From assembly GCA_036874045.1 (NCBI GenBank), contig JAZBRI010000003.1, forward strand, positions 19,817,501 through 19,881,500: DNA of 64,000 nucleotides, in the 5' to 3' direction. Positions 11,106-23,330 of the stretch are shown here, piece after piece. How positions within the stretch are numbered: position 1 is the first letter of the stretch; every line of letters starts with the position of its first letter. Below the pieces are notes generated by a model that saw nothing but the letters and a program-made list of their open reading frames with translations, was not told the origin of the DNA and searched no databases. A program made the position numbers and the translations under genes. The stretch is from Cymodocea nodosa (lineage: Eukaryota; Streptophyta; Magnoliopsida; Alismatales; Cymodoceaceae).

Positions 11106-11457
11106 TTTCATATCTACTCTCCAAGCTCACAACTAGGAGCTTGTTCTACTAACATCTCTATTTTGCAGCAACTTAGATGTTTTGATACTCAACTATAATT
11201 GCTCCACCAACTTAGTATCTGTCTTCTCACTTCTTTTTGACAATTGGCAAAAAAGGGGGAGAAATATCATATTTTGGTAAGTAAAACTACAATAAAGTAG
11301 GGGGAGAAATTTAGGGGGAGTGATTTCAGAAAATCAGGGGGAGTCTTTAAATTTACATTATTCTATATTCCTCGTGTGTTTTTCTGTATAGATATATAGG
11401 GAGAGAAATACATGTAATACATTGTAAGGTTTTTGCCATTATCAAAAAGGGGGAGAT
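11106..11457 (+). other. E1 3' spacer with a cluster of polypurine tracts
   Basis: There is no gene here. Purine tracts with core RGGGGGAGA occur near 11253, 11299, 11313 and 11337, and the terminal AAAAAGGGGGAGA is at 11444-11456, next to the LTR. The first has the TGACAATTGGCAAAAAAG context. Multiple such tracts are a known Sirevirus hallmark. Confidence 0.8.
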
Positions 11458-13068
11458 TGAAAGGACCTCTAGATTTTGATAATGAAAAAATCAATGTAAG
11501 GTTTTGAATTGTATTTATCAGGATTAGTCTATACAGCAAAAAGATCAAAATATAGACAAATCGAAGTAGCAAATAGGTTGCAGTAAATCTCAGAATATGC
11601 TGTTGCAGAAAATCGGATAGTTAAGAATTGTATTTCTCAGGATAAGGAGGATTGAATGATCGGATAGTTAAGGAGTTAACTATCCAGAAGCTTAAAGGAC
11701 TTTTTCGGAGAGTTACAGGTATAACTATCCAAAAGTTAAGTCATTCAATAAATCACATGTAAAAATACAGAACGGAAGCTTAAAGGACTTATCGGAGAGT
11801 GAGATAACTATCCAAATTTTCTTTTCGAAGAGTTAGATAACTTATCCTATTACGCACGTGTAGAATAGAGAAGTCGATAGTCAAATGCTTAAAGGAAAAA
11901 TTAGAGAGTTAGATAACTATCCAAAATCTCAAAGAGAGTTTCCGTGAGTTATAGGGATAACCATCCAAAACTTAAGTTATTGAATTTCCCACGTGTAGAA
12001 TTCTAGAAAGAAGCTCAAATATGTTTTCGGAGAGTTAGAAATATAACTATTCAAAATCCTGAAGTGTTTTGGTGAGTTACAGGGATAACCATCCGAAACT
12101 TAAGTTATTGAATTTCCCACGTGTAGAATTCCAGAAAGAAGCTCAAATAAGTTTTCGGAGAGTTAGAAATATAACTATTCGAAATCTCGAAGCGTTTCGG
12201 TGAGTTACAGGGATAACCATTCGAAACTTAAGTCAACCTTTTATGCACGTGCTGAATTGAAGCAATCGAAAAGTTAACAGAGGGTTACTGTAGCCAACTA
12301 TCTGACAGTTATATAATTGTTCAGTAAGTTATAGTTATAATCATCCAATTGAATGTCAGCTCATAGTAAATATTCTGGAATCCTACCTGGCAGAAAGTTT
12401 AAGTGATCTTTTGGTAAGTTACAGATATTTTTCAAAGAGTTACATAGCTAACTATCCAAAAGGTTAAGAAAATCGGAAGGACATCTTGAAATAACTTTCT
12501 GAACGATAACTTACCGTATTTGGGACTGAAGTCTAATCAAATACAGTAGAATACATCCATTGGAAGAAAATATGATCGTTACACATGTTTGGTATATATA
12601 CAAGATACAAACAACGGATGTAGATAGCACTTTGCTCATACATATACTTACACCAAGCTCAACAAAAGAAAAGCTTTAGAGATCAAATCATCTTCAACAC
12701 TTACAGACCAAATTTCAGAAGCTCATCACGCATTCAACTCTGCTGTTCATAAGATAGTGTTTACTGAAGTACACGGATTAAAACTTCAAAGAAAGGATTG
12801 ATTGAAGCTTCGACAAGGAAGCTCAAGTGAATGGTTAGTTGGTTCTTGCTTAAACCTTAAAGCAAGTGATTGTAAGTTTGCAAGAGTTTAGTGAAGCCCA
12901 AGTATCCCTTAGGGGTGGACTAGCCGTTAGTGGTGAACCACCTAAAAATCTCTGTGTGATTTCTTTCATTGTATGCTTGCTATCACTTTACATTAAACTA
13001 CTTCTAAAAGGTTAAGAAACAAATTTTTACCATTCACCCCCCCTCTGGTAAGCCTTAAGGTCCTAACA
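11458..13068 (+). repeat. 3' LTR of E1
   Basis: A 1.61-kb partner of 4603-6259 with the same ends, the same 128-base internal duplication (11979-12230) and a TATA box at 12593-12600. Many sites differ by transitions, for example CCG in one and CCA in the other. Confidence 0.92.
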
Positions 13069-13073
13069 AAAAA
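13069..13073 (+). repeat. Target site duplication of E1
   Basis: AAAAA, matching 4598-4602 at the left end. A run of A is weak alone, but removing E1 and one copy restores the LTR sequence found at 19520-19594. Confidence 0.75.
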
Positions 13074-13129
13074 GAAGTAAAATTTACACACCATTCACCC
13101 CCCCTCTAGTGAGCCTATCGATCCTAACA
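13069..13129 (+). repeat. 5' LTR of E2, right piece
   Basis: Continues the LTR interrupted at 4602: GAAGTAAAATTTACACACC, then CACCCCCCCTCTAGTGAGCC and ATCCTAACA. It matches the end of the 3' LTR at 19530-19594. Confidence 0.88.
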
Positions 13130-13131
13130 AT

Positions 13132-13143
13132 TGGTATCAGAGC
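13132..13143 (+). other. Primer binding site of E2
   Basis: TGGTATCAGAGC, two bases after the LTR; the intact form complementary to initiator tRNA-Met. Confidence 0.88.
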
Positions 13144-13180
13144 TTGGTTAATCCTTTGAAAGATTTAACCATCTAGATTT

Positions 13181-14731
13181 ATGGCATAATTTGCTGAGGG
13201 GCAAAACATCCATAAACCTCCTCTATTTGATGGTTCCAACTATAATTATTGGAAGAATAGAATGGAGTGTTTCCTTAGGATTTTTGATGTAAAATTCTAG
13301 AAGATTGTAGTTCTTGGAACTACACTTCTTACCAGTAATGTTATGGACTGGACTAAGGAGGATGAGAGAATCATTTAATTGGATGCTCGAGGGTTGAATG
13401 CTATATATTGTGCACTAACAACTGAACAGTACAACAAAGTTTCTGCATGCAAATCTACACATGAAGCTTGGAAAATCCTTCAGTTACACACGAAGGTACA
13501 AGCTAGGTAAAGGACACAAAAATCAACATTCTGTTGAGAAAACTAGAATTATTTAAAATGAATGATAATGAAAGGATAACTAAAATGTTTTCAAAATTTA
13601 CTAAGATTATTAATAGTCTTAAAGGCTTGGAAAAGGAATTCTCTTCATGTGAACAAGTACAAAAGATTCTGAGAAGTTTAACTATTGAGTGGAAACAAAA
13701 ATCCACCTCCATTCAAGACTCCAAGGATCTCAACAACTATACTATTGAAGAGCTATTGAGCAATCTACTGGCCCATGAGGTTCAAATGAAAGACTGAAAG
13801 GAACAGGAGGGAACTATTGAAAAGAAAGCTGAGAAGAAAAAGAAAATTACATTTCCTTCAATAGAAGAAGCTTTGAGCTTAAACGATGATGAGATTATGC
13901 TGTTAGCAAGAAATTTCAGAAAATTCATGAAGAAAAACAATAAGACTAGCTCCTCTAAAAGAACAATTCCTACATGCTTTAAATGCAAAAGGCAAGGACA
14001 TATACAGACCTTCTGTCCACTATAGACAAAAGAGGATCAGACAGATAAGAAGAAAAGATGGAAAAAAAAAAAAAAAGGCTCTTAAAGCTACTTGGGATGA
14101 TAGTAGCTCCTGAAATAGTTCTTTAGATTCTGAAGATGAAGCTACAGCAAACGTGTGCTTTACAGCACAAGAGGTATGCTCCACTTCTCCTTATTGCTCA
14201 GAAAATGAGCATGATGACTTAGATGTAAATAGTCTTCTATGTACAGTAGATAATCTATATGTTAAATGTAGAGAATATAAGAAAGAGATTAAAAGGTTGA
14301 ATAACTATTTAGAAGATTCTTTTGTTGAATTAGAACAAGGTCTAGTTGAAAATAGAAATTTGAAAACTAACATGGATAAATTTAGCTATGATAACTATGA
14401 GTTAAAAGAAGAAAATAAAAATTTATTAATTGAAATCTCTGATCTAAAAAGAACTATTTGCAAATTTACACAAGGTCAAAAAGGGTTAGATAAAATAATA
14501 GAATCTTAATGACTAAATAGAATTAAATTTGGCCTAGGGTATGCTACACCACAAGAAGTACCTTATTGTGGTGGCATAATTAGATCCTATAGAGATGACA
14601 CCATTGTATTTGCTATCAAAAGAAGATCGGGTCATATGTGGCTACCAAGAGACAATAAATTTAATGTTTTAAGGATTAACTCTGTTGGACCCAAGAAGAT
14701 TTGGGTACCAAAAGCCTTAATTTCAGTATAA
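13181..14731 (+). pseudogene. gag: Copia Gag of E2, heavily degraded
   Basis: Collinear with E1 Gag: GQNIHKPPLFDGSNYNYWKNR, ARGLNAIYCALT, EAWKIL, then after a frameshift near 13480 LFKMNDNERITKMFSKFTK, QKILRSLTIEWKQKS and HEVQMKD. The zinc knuckle is intact (CFKCKRQGHIQTFC, about 13976-14017). The coiled-coil region is the open stretch at 14153-14509. Stops include TAA just after the start, TAG at a position where E1 has tryptophan (near 13296), TGA at 13795 (E1 tryptophan), TAG near 14023 (E1 glutamine) and TAA-TGA at 14507. The end GPKKIWVPKALISV is followed by TAA at 14729, aligned without a gap to the E1 TGA. Confidence 0.85.
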
Positions 14732-17700
14732 ATTGTAGGATAACAAGGAGCTTCAAGCATACACAACAAAATGGATTGTGGACAGTAGATGCTTAAAGCA
14801 CATGACAAGTAAGAAAAGATTTCTTGATTCAATTAAAAGCTTAAGCTTAGGATTTGTTAAATTTGGTTATAATGAAAAATGTAAAATTACTGCAATAGGA
14901 AATATAACATCTAAAAATGGTAGAATTGAGAATGTCTTGCATGTTAATGAACTAAAACAAAAATTATTAAGTGTAGGACAATTGTGTGGTAAAGGTTATA
15001 ATGTTTCATTTACTATTGAAAATTGTTACATCACTGATCAAACTACAAATGAGATAAAATTTATTGGTTTTAGAAATTGCTCAATATACACACTAAACTT
15101 TCCATGTGAAAATCTTGCAAATAATTCCTGTTTGGTAGCATCTAGGGAAGATGATTGGTTGTGGCATAAAAGACTTGGTCATGTCAGTATGAAGATTCTC
15201 AAAAAGTTATCCAAGAATGATCTAGCCAGGGGACTACCTAAACTTGAATTCAAGAAAGATAAGGTATGCAGTGCTTGTATGTTAGGCAAGCAAAAGAGAA
15301 CTTCATTACATAGCAAAAGTGATATTTCCACCAAAAAGCCATTGGAACTTTTACATCTGGATCTTTTTAGGCCAACTCAAATATCAAGTCTTGGGGGTCA
15401 AAAATATACTCTTGTTATTGTAGATGATTTCTCTAGATTAACTTGGGTAATATTTTTGACACATAAAAATGAGACATGCAATGAATTCAGAAATTTCTAC
15501 ATAAGAGTTCAAAATCAGAAGGAACTAATAGTGAAGAAAATCAAAAGTGATCATGGAGGAGAATTTGAAAATTATGAATTCGAGAACCTATGCAATTCTT
15601 TTGGAATCCTACATAAATTCTCTTGCCCTAGAACTCCAGCTCAAAATGGAGTTGTGGAAAGAAAGAATAGAACATTACAAGAAATGGCTAGAACTATGTT
15701 GAATGTCATTGATTTACCAAAATTTCTTTGGGCTGAAGCTATAGGTACAGCTTGTCACATCTCCAATAGAACTCATCAAATCTATGAAGAATAAGACACA
15801 TTTTGAACTTTGGTTTGATAAGACTCCAAATGTTGGATATTTTAAGACATTCGAATGTAAATGCTTTGTCTTAAACACTAGAGATGCTAAAGACAAGTTT
15901 GATTCAAAATTTGAACCTGCCATACTAGTTGGATACTCATCTAGAAGCAAAGCTTACAGAGTATACTTTGCTAAAGACATAAAAGTAGAGGAAAGTATAA
16001 ATATTTAGTTCAATGAGGATTTGATACAAAATCCTAGAAATTTGAAGATTGACAATGAAAGTGAAAATGAAAATTATGAAAAAGATAATTGTAAGCAGAA
16101 ACTCAAATCCCAAGCATCAAATCAGAATCAAAATAGTTGGAAATTCAAATCAAACCATCCTATGGAACAAATAATTAGAAATATAACCAAAGGGATACAT
16201 ATTTGAAGTAAAACACAAGATATTTGCAATTATTGTGCATTTGTGTCAGAAATTGAGCCAAAATCAATAGATGAAACTTGTAAGGATAATTTCTAGACAA
16301 TGGCTATGTAGGAAGAATTAAATCAATTCCAGAAAAATAATGTTAGGGAATTAGTGAAGAAACCTGTAGGGAAATCCATCATTAAGACAAAATGAATTTT
16401 CAGAAATAAATTAGATGAAGAGGGTAACATACTCAGAAATAAAGCTTGACTAGTTACACAAAGATATAATCAGCAAGAAGACATTGATTATGAAGAAACT
16501 TTTACACCTATAGCCAGAATTGAAGCTATCAGAATGTTGCTTGCTTTTGCAAGTAATATGAGGATAAAACTGTTTCAAATGGATGTAAAGAGTGTATTTT
16601 TGAATGGAGAAATATAAGAAGAAGTATTTGTTAAGCAACCCCCCAGATTTGAAGATGAAGTCAATTCAAATCATGTCTACAGACTAAACAAAGCCTTATA
16701 TGGTCTGAAACAGGCACCTAGGGCATGGTATGAAAAATTGAAAAAGTTTTTAACTAATAATGATTTCATTATAGGCAAAGTGGACAACACTTTGTTTATT
16801 AAAACTTTTGATTTACACATGTTAATTGTTCAAATCTATGTTGATGATATTATTTTTGGAGCTACATTACAAAAACTATGTCATGAATTTCAAAACTTGA
16901 TGAAAAACAAATTTGAAATGAGCATGATGGGAGAGTTGAAGTTTTTCTTAGGATTACAGATCCATCAAGTCAAAAATAGCATCTTTGTCAATTAGGAAAA
17001 ATACTGCAAAGAAACTTTGAAGAAATTTGACTTTGAGAACATCAAATCTACAAACACTCCATTGAGTTCAAATACTAAACTTGAAAATGATGACTTAAGT
17101 ATTGCAATAGATCAAAAGAAATACAGAGGCATGATTGAATCTCTATTATATCTATCAGCAAGTAGGCCAGATATCATGTTTAGTGTATGCTTGTATGCTA
17201 GATTTCAAGCATCACCAAAAGAATCTCATCTGAAATTAGTCAAAAGAATCTTCAAGTATTTACAAGGCACTAAAGATTTCAGATTATATTACTTAGCTGA
17301 CGGTAGTCTAACTTTAACAGGTTATAGTGATGCAAATTATGCAAGTAGTAGATCAAACAGAAAAAGCACAAGTGGCACATGCCAATTGCTTGGAAATTCT
17401 ATAATTTCATGGTTTAGTAGGAAACAAAACTGTATTGCATTATCTACTACTGAAGCTGAATATATTGCAGCAAGTCTATGTTGTGCTCAAATTTTATGGA
17501 TGCAGCAAACTTTAGCAGATTACAAACTGAAAATTTAGAATACAGATATATTTTGTGATAATAGTAGTGCAATAAGCTTATCCAAGAATACAGTACTTCA
17601 TTCCAAAGCCAAGCATATCGAGATCAAACATCATTTCTTGAGAAATCATGTGGAAAAAGGGCACATCTTACTTAAGTTTGTTCCAACAAAAAATCAACTT

Positions 17701-17787
17701 GCAGATATTTTCACAAAACCTTTAAATGAATCAACATTTAATCATATTCGAAGAAATCTAGGCATATGTTCTTTGCATGACTTATAA
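14732..17787 (+). pseudogene. pol: Copia Pol of E2: protease-integrase-RT-RNase H, broken
   Basis: The Pol frame is +1 to Gag, as in E1. The protease remnant (KWIVDSRCLKHMT, near 14770) has the active-site DSG-type motif changed to DSR. Integrase: zinc motif at 15160-15290, acidic residues in LDLFRPT, SDHGGEF and VERKN; it is frameshifted near 15780. RT: QMDVKS near 16580 and YVDD near 16840. RNase H: 17017-17787, ending LGICSLHDL. At least ten stops interrupt it; several (near 16294, 16309, 16390, 16615, 16993, 17536) fall where E1 or E4 has tryptophan or glutamine. The copy cannot be autonomous. Confidence 0.88.
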
Positions 17788-18127
17788 TGCATTCATATTT
17801 GGTTTATGATTATTACCCTCAAGCTTACCATATGGGAGCATGTTTTCTACTAACGTGTACTCATGTAGGACTTATCAGAAGTCTCCTTTTATCTAATGAC
17901 AAAAAGGGAGAGAAGTATAACGAGAAATTACATGGAAGGTAGGGGGAGAAATCCCAGCACATAATTAGGGGGAGATATTTTCTAAATCATGCTTCACTTA
18001 TTTTCTATAAGCTCCAGAAATCTGTTTTACTTGTTTTCTATGTGATAGAATGTATAGAAATAAACTAGGGAGTGAAATACATGTAATTAAATGTAAAAGA
18101 TTTTGTCATTATCAAAAAGGGGGAGAT
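17788..18127 (+). other. E2 3' spacer with polypurine tracts
   Basis: There is no gene here. TGACAAAAAGGGAGAGA lies near 17896, TAGGGGGAGA near 17940 and 17967, and the terminal AAAAAGGGGGAGA at 18114-18126. Same arrangement as E1. Confidence 0.78.
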
Positions 18128-19594
18128 TGTTAGGACCCTTGTATTTTGATAATGCAAAAACCTATGTGAGGAAACAAATTGTATTTCATAGTTTAAACAG
18201 TTCAGCAAAAGAGCAGAAGTCGATACAGATAGTTTAGAATTTGTTGCAAGTGATAAAAAGGAAATTAGAAGGTTACCAGGCTTAACTATCTAGAAGAGAT
18301 AGAATTTTGGTGAATTACTAGGCTTAACTATTTAGAAGAGACAAAATTTCGATGAGTTATCAAGCTTAAGTATCCGATAAGTTAGTGTTAAGCAGTAGAA
18401 TCACCATCAGATGGTTAGAAAATTAACTATCTAAAAATACAAGGCCTTTAGAGAGTTTTAAAAATAGTTGGCTGAATGTTCGGAGAGTTAAGGTGCTAAC
18501 TATCCGGAAATTCAAGAAAATTGGAAAGTTAGGAAGGCTAACTATCCAAAACTTAAGTCATTCAATTTCCCACGTGTAGAAATCTAGAATAGTAGCTTAA
18601 AAGGATTTTTCAAATTGTTAGAAAGCTAACTATCCGAAAAATAAGAGGTTTTGGAAGGTTACAAATTTAACTATCCAAAACTTAAGTCATCCTATTTTGC
18701 ACGTGCAGAAATAAGTAAGTAGTCGGAAGCTTAGAAGAGGAGTCGAGAGGTTACTATAGCTAACTATCTAAAAGTTGAAGATTTTCGGTAGGTTAACATC
18801 CATAACCATCCGAACTTAAGACACCTCACGTGTATGACTTAAATTCTCACGTGACATAAGCAAAAGGACTTAAGTAGATTTTCGATGAGTTACGGTTATT
18901 CTTCGGAGAGTTACATAGATAACCATTCGAAAATCAAAAGGAATCGGAAGGTTACAAGCTGGACAGTATATAGAATGGTAACTTACTATTTTTGGAACTA
19001 ACTACACAATAAGTACAACAGAAAACATTTGTTAGAAGTGAATATGATCGTTATACCTCTTGGTATAAATATGAGAAGTCAAGGGAAGATTATAACAATG
19101 ATTATCATATTTTATGAGCTACTCAAAAATTCCAGAGATACTCTCAAGTCTGCAAATATAGAAACATTCTCAAAGTTCACTACAGCACAAAAGCTCCCTA
19201 CGCTCAAACTCTGTGTCAATGTTCAAAGTTGTTGGTTTGTGAGTTTCAACTTGAAAACTCACTGTTGGTTAAGAGCTTGTACCTGATAACTTGAAGGAAG
19301 GTTGGTTGCTGAGCTTCAACCTAAAAGCTCAAGTGTTGGTTCTTGATTCAACTTGAAAGCAAGTGTTGTAAATATTTATATACTTATTGAAGCCCAAGTG
19401 AATCTTGGGGTGGACTAGCCAAGTTGGTGAACCACCTAAAAATCTTCTTGTGTTCTTTTCTATTTACTATTTTGCATTCATATCAATTAATTCAACTTGC
19501 AGATAAATTGAATCAAACGATTAGATTAAAAAGAAGTAAAATTTACACACTCACACCATTCACCCCCTCTCTAGTGAGACTATCGATTCTAACA
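18128..19594 (+). repeat. 3' LTR of E2
   Basis: A 1.47-kb LTR, TGTTAGGACCC to TTCTAACA. It is dense in AACTATC(C/T) motifs and ACGTG boxes; the TATA box is at 19064-19071. Its last 280 bases match both pieces of the 5' LTR. Its start resembles the inverted solo LTR at 2648-4146 more than the E2 5' LTR. Confidence 0.88.
19064..19071 (+). promoter_or_regulatory. TATA box of E2 3' LTR
   Basis: TATAAATA in CTCTTGGTATAAATATGAG; the same motif occurs in reverse in the inverted LTR at 3173-3180. Confidence 0.6.
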
Positions 19595-21216
19595 CTAAAG
19601 CTATGAATACTACATGTCATACAATAAACAGAACTCATCTTAGACCTATCTTGTGTAAGACACCATTTGAATTAGGGTATGGTAAAACACCAAATATTGG
19701 ATACTTCAAAATATTTTGTGCTTAATACAAGGGATCAAAAGGACAAATTTGATACAAAGTCTAATCCTGCATTACTAGTTGGATACTCTTTAAGAAGCAA
19801 AGCTTACAAGGTCTATTTTGAATATAAAAGAAGAGTAGAAGAATTAATAAATGTATTATTTGACGAAGACCTAGTAGGAAAATTAAAGCAACTGAAAATA
19901 GATAGTGAGAGTGAAAGTGATTCAGAAAATTAGAAATCATTATAGAGAAAGGAGAGCACAATAGTGTCTATACCTACTGTGACAGAAAAAGCATGGAAAA
20001 CAAAATTTGGACATCCTATTGCACAAATTATTGGAAATATAAATCAAGGAGTTCAAACAGGGAGCAAAATTTAGAATATCTGTAATTATTGTGCATTTGT
20101 ATTTGAACTTGAGCCTACAATAGTTGAAGAATCTTGTAATAATGAAAACTGGATTATGGCCATGCAAGCGGAATTGAATCAGTTCAAGAAAAATGAAGTC
20201 TAGGATTTAATTGAAAGGCCTACTGAAAAATCAATTATTGGAACTAAATGGGTGTTTAAAAATAAATTAGATAATAATGGCAGCATTATCAGAAATAAAG
20301 TTAGACTAGTTGCTTAGGGATACAACCAATAGGAAGGAATTGATTATGAAGAAACCTTTGCACCTGTTACAAGACTTGAAGCAATTAGAATGTTGTTTGT
20401 CTTTTGCAAGTAGTATGAAAATAAAGCTCTATCAAATGGATGTAAAGAGTACATTCTTAAATGGTATTTTATAGGAAAAAGATATGTAAAACAACTACCA
20501 AGTTTTGAAGATAAAGACAAACCAAATTATGTATACAAATTGAACAAAGCTCTTTATGGTCTGAAGCCAGCACCATGTGCATGGTATGATAAGCTCAAGG
20601 GTTTTCTTCTTGAGAATTAGTTTAGCATAGGAACTGTAGATAACACTCTTTTTATCAAGTCAGAAAATTCTCAAATGTCGATCATTCAGATTTATGTTGA
20701 TGATATTATCTTTGGTGCAACAAATGAGAAATTATGTCATGACTTTCAAAATTGAATGCAAAATGAATTTGAAATGAGTCTTATGGGAGAATTAAAATTC
20801 TTCTTAGGGTTACAAATTCATCAATTATGACATGGAATCTTTTTAAATCAAGAAAAATTCTGTAGAGAGATCCTAACAAAATTTGGTATGGATAAATCCA
20901 AAGAGGCTCACACACCCATGAACTCAAATGAAAAGCTTGATAAAGATATTTCTAGTACTTTTGTAGATCAAAAGAAATATAGAGGTATAATTGGATCACT
21001 TTTGTATTTAACAACTAGCAGACTAGACATAATGTTTAGTGTATGTGCATGGGTAAGATATCAAGCCTCTCCCAAAGCATCACATTTAAAAGCAGTTAAA
21101 CGAATCTTTAAATACCTACAAGGTACAAAAGATTTTAGTTTATTTTACTCCTCACAAAATCCATTAATTTTAAATGGTTATAGTGATGCAAATTATGCAG
21201 GATGCAAGTCAGACAG
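19595..21216 (+). pseudogene. pol: E4: copia Pol fragment (integrase end, RT, RNase H start)
   Basis: Closely similar to E1 Pol from the end of integrase (INRTHLRPILCKTPFEL) through RT (QMDVKS near 20440, YVDD near 20696) to RNase H (GYSDANYAGCKSD), where it stops at the G2 LTR. The left edge is the E2 3' LTR. It is broken by frameshifts (near 19715 and 20400) and many stops. Four TAGs (near 20315, 20330, 20473 and 20618) stand where E1 has CAG. It looks like an E1-family copy, older than G2, which inserted into its RNase H. GACAG at 21212-21216 may be one half of the G2 target duplication. Confidence 0.87.
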
Positions 21217-23330
21217 TGTTTGGGTTGCTTTAGGTAGCACTAGAGAACTTGTATTGGTTCCCAAGCAACAACACCAAATAACTTGCATTTGTTAACTTCT
21301 ATTTTTAACTTGGTTAATTTGTCTTTATGCTTATATCAATAATTTATTTTTAGAAGTAAACAAACAACCTTTCACATAAATTAGATATTAATTCCAATTT
21401 GTATTTTAACTGCAAGTGCATAGTATATATTGTATTTGTATGCAAGTACAGGTCGATCCCATAGAGAATTGAGTAAGAATTGTGTATTGTTCCATTTTTT
21501 ATATTATAAAACTTAATGTGTTCAGTAATCACTCTGTTGAGTTACAGTTAATACAACAGACTAGTTCGTGAAGTTATGGCTAACTCAACGGACTAATCTC
21601 GTGGACTTAAGTTAACTCCACGAGCCTATCTTTTCAGTTTAATACTGCTATTTACAAAGGAATTCAGCCAACCATTGGGCGGTTCCATAGATTGTAAATA
21701 ACATCAATTAAGCTCTTTAATGCTAGTGAATATTAGATTTATCATTAAGAAACACTAACATTCAAATATTTCAAACAGTAACCATTAAAATCTTTAAGTA
21801 TCTGGAACAAATCGATTTCGGTAAACTATAATATTATTTTCTATTTTCTAAATCAAACAAACCTAAAACATTCACAATACTAACAATGATAATTTTAATC
21901 ACGATACAAAACAAACAATACAACACTTAAATACTAAATATAAACAGAAATAAGTTGTTGTTTTTGGTATTTTTGTTTTGAGATGCTCATGAAAATGGGC
22001 GAAAGGTGAAATGTAAAAATCTCTATCAATAGTAAATACTTCTATCACTACATGTTATGCGATTACACCACTGAAAACTTAATCACTTACAATTCTGCCT
22101 CCTCTTCCTATAGAATCGCAAGTCCAGAATTACAAGATGATCTCCTCTTCAGCATATTGGCATCAACCCAAAACCAAGGTTAGAAGCTTTACGATCTCCT
22201 GAGATATGAGTCGGTGCTTGGTGAAAATGGCTTCCCTTCCTACGACGCGATCACTCCTCACAGTGGTTGTTAAGCATTATGTTTGGCTCAGGATCGACTC
22301 GACATCAGGAAAGTATCCTCACAGGCCTCCGATGGTTGGTGATTATGGTAATGTTGGTGATGTTGGTGGATTGTTGGTGATGGTGTGGATGATTCAATGA
22401 ACTTCCGATGCTGCCTACAGTTAGCGTGGTCCTCCACCTTTACACACACTGCCACACACCTCCAACCACACCTTCTTCGTGTTTTCTCCTCTTTTTTTAT
22501 ATTTCTTTAGTAGTAACTGCTTCTGCTTTAAATGATCGGTTGGATTTCCTTCAAAGAAATCAACAATGGTGATTTCTTCTCCCTTCCACGAGTGAATTCT
22601 TGTGTGATACATGCAATCGTGGCTTTCCTTCGAATGTCCTATTTCTGTAACTACTACAGTGGTATATTAGAAAATAAATGGTCTGCGGAGTTACAGATAA
22701 CTCAACGGACTTACTTCGTTGATTTAACTATAAAACACGTGAAATAAAGAAATAAGCTGCTAACATAACACGTTACTTTAGTGTGTATTCACGTAACTCA
22801 ACGCATACAGTTATGCTAACTTAATGAGTTAAGCATGTGCATCTCACATGATGTAATAAAGTGTTTAAATTCAACACGTGCATCATTCTAACTTAACGAG
22901 TTCAAATATATAACTTACGTTTTTCACTCATTAACTCAACGAGTTCTCACGTGATCTTTTTATACCTTTAAACCTATAACTCAACGAGTTGGCATGTGAT
23001 CTTTTAACAAAAAGAACACTAACTCAATTAGTTGATATTGTTCACTTAAATATTCTTTTAGCATTTAAAACATAACTATCTAGTACATGCAATATAACTC
23101 AACGAAATAACAGAAAATTCAGGTACTAAAGAATTAAAAACCAGCAACTTACCTACAATTCAAAAATGTACTAAATTAACATTAATTCCATGAAATTATG
23201 CAGATTCTTTCATTAAGGCATATAACAGTGCAATTATAACATAATGGCTCAATTCTCATATGATAAGCTAAATATTATGCAATTAACCATCATTTAACCA
23301 TTAATATTATGCACTTTTTCATTCTAAACA
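21217..23330 (-). repeat. 3' LTR of G2
   Basis: A 2.1-kb LTR. Its minus-strand start TGTTTAGAATG is the same as those of G1 and G3, and its end CCAAACA matches the G1 LTR end. It contains arrays of AACTCAACG and CGTTGAGTT (21535-21640, 22680-23040), ACGTG boxes, and a segment near 22750-22870 shared with the copia E3 LTR. Confidence 0.88.

Larger units (their letters stand above)
4603..13068 (+). mobile_element. E1: complete Ty1/copia (Sirevirus-like) element
   Basis: Two LTRs (4603-6259 and 11458-13068) with the same TGAAAGGACC start and TCCTAACA end enclose a mutated tRNA-Met primer site, gag, pol and a purine-tract cluster. The element is flanked by AAAAA at 4598-4602 and 13069-13073. The flanks join to give the uninterrupted LTR end seen at 19500-19594, which proves insertion into the E2 5' LTR. 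The coding frames are broken, so this copy is not autonomous. Confidence 0.93.
4147..19594 (+). mobile_element. E2: Ty1/copia (Sirevirus-like) element, interrupted by E1
   Basis: It has a shortened 5' LTR in two pieces (4147-4602 and 13069-13129), a tRNA-Met primer site, gag, pol, a polypurine cluster and a full 3' LTR (18128-19594). The two LTRs end alike, but the 5' LTR lacks about 1 kb of internal sequence. Element E1 lies inside the 5' LTR. The left flank is an inverted solo LTR and the right flank is a copia pol fragment (E4), so the original insertion site has been rearranged; I see no convincing target duplication. Confidence 0.85.

Noticed and set aside
20300..20640. TAG reassigned as a glutamine codon in these elements.
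   Set aside because: TAG also replaces tryptophan; TAA, TGA and frameshifts occur as well; and sister copies use CAG or CAA at the same sites. Cytosine deamination is simpler.
22206..22747. Short plus-strand ORFs in the G2 LTR as small host genes.
   Set aside because: They overlap LTR sequence, have no supported homology, and are not kept intact in the G1 LTRs.
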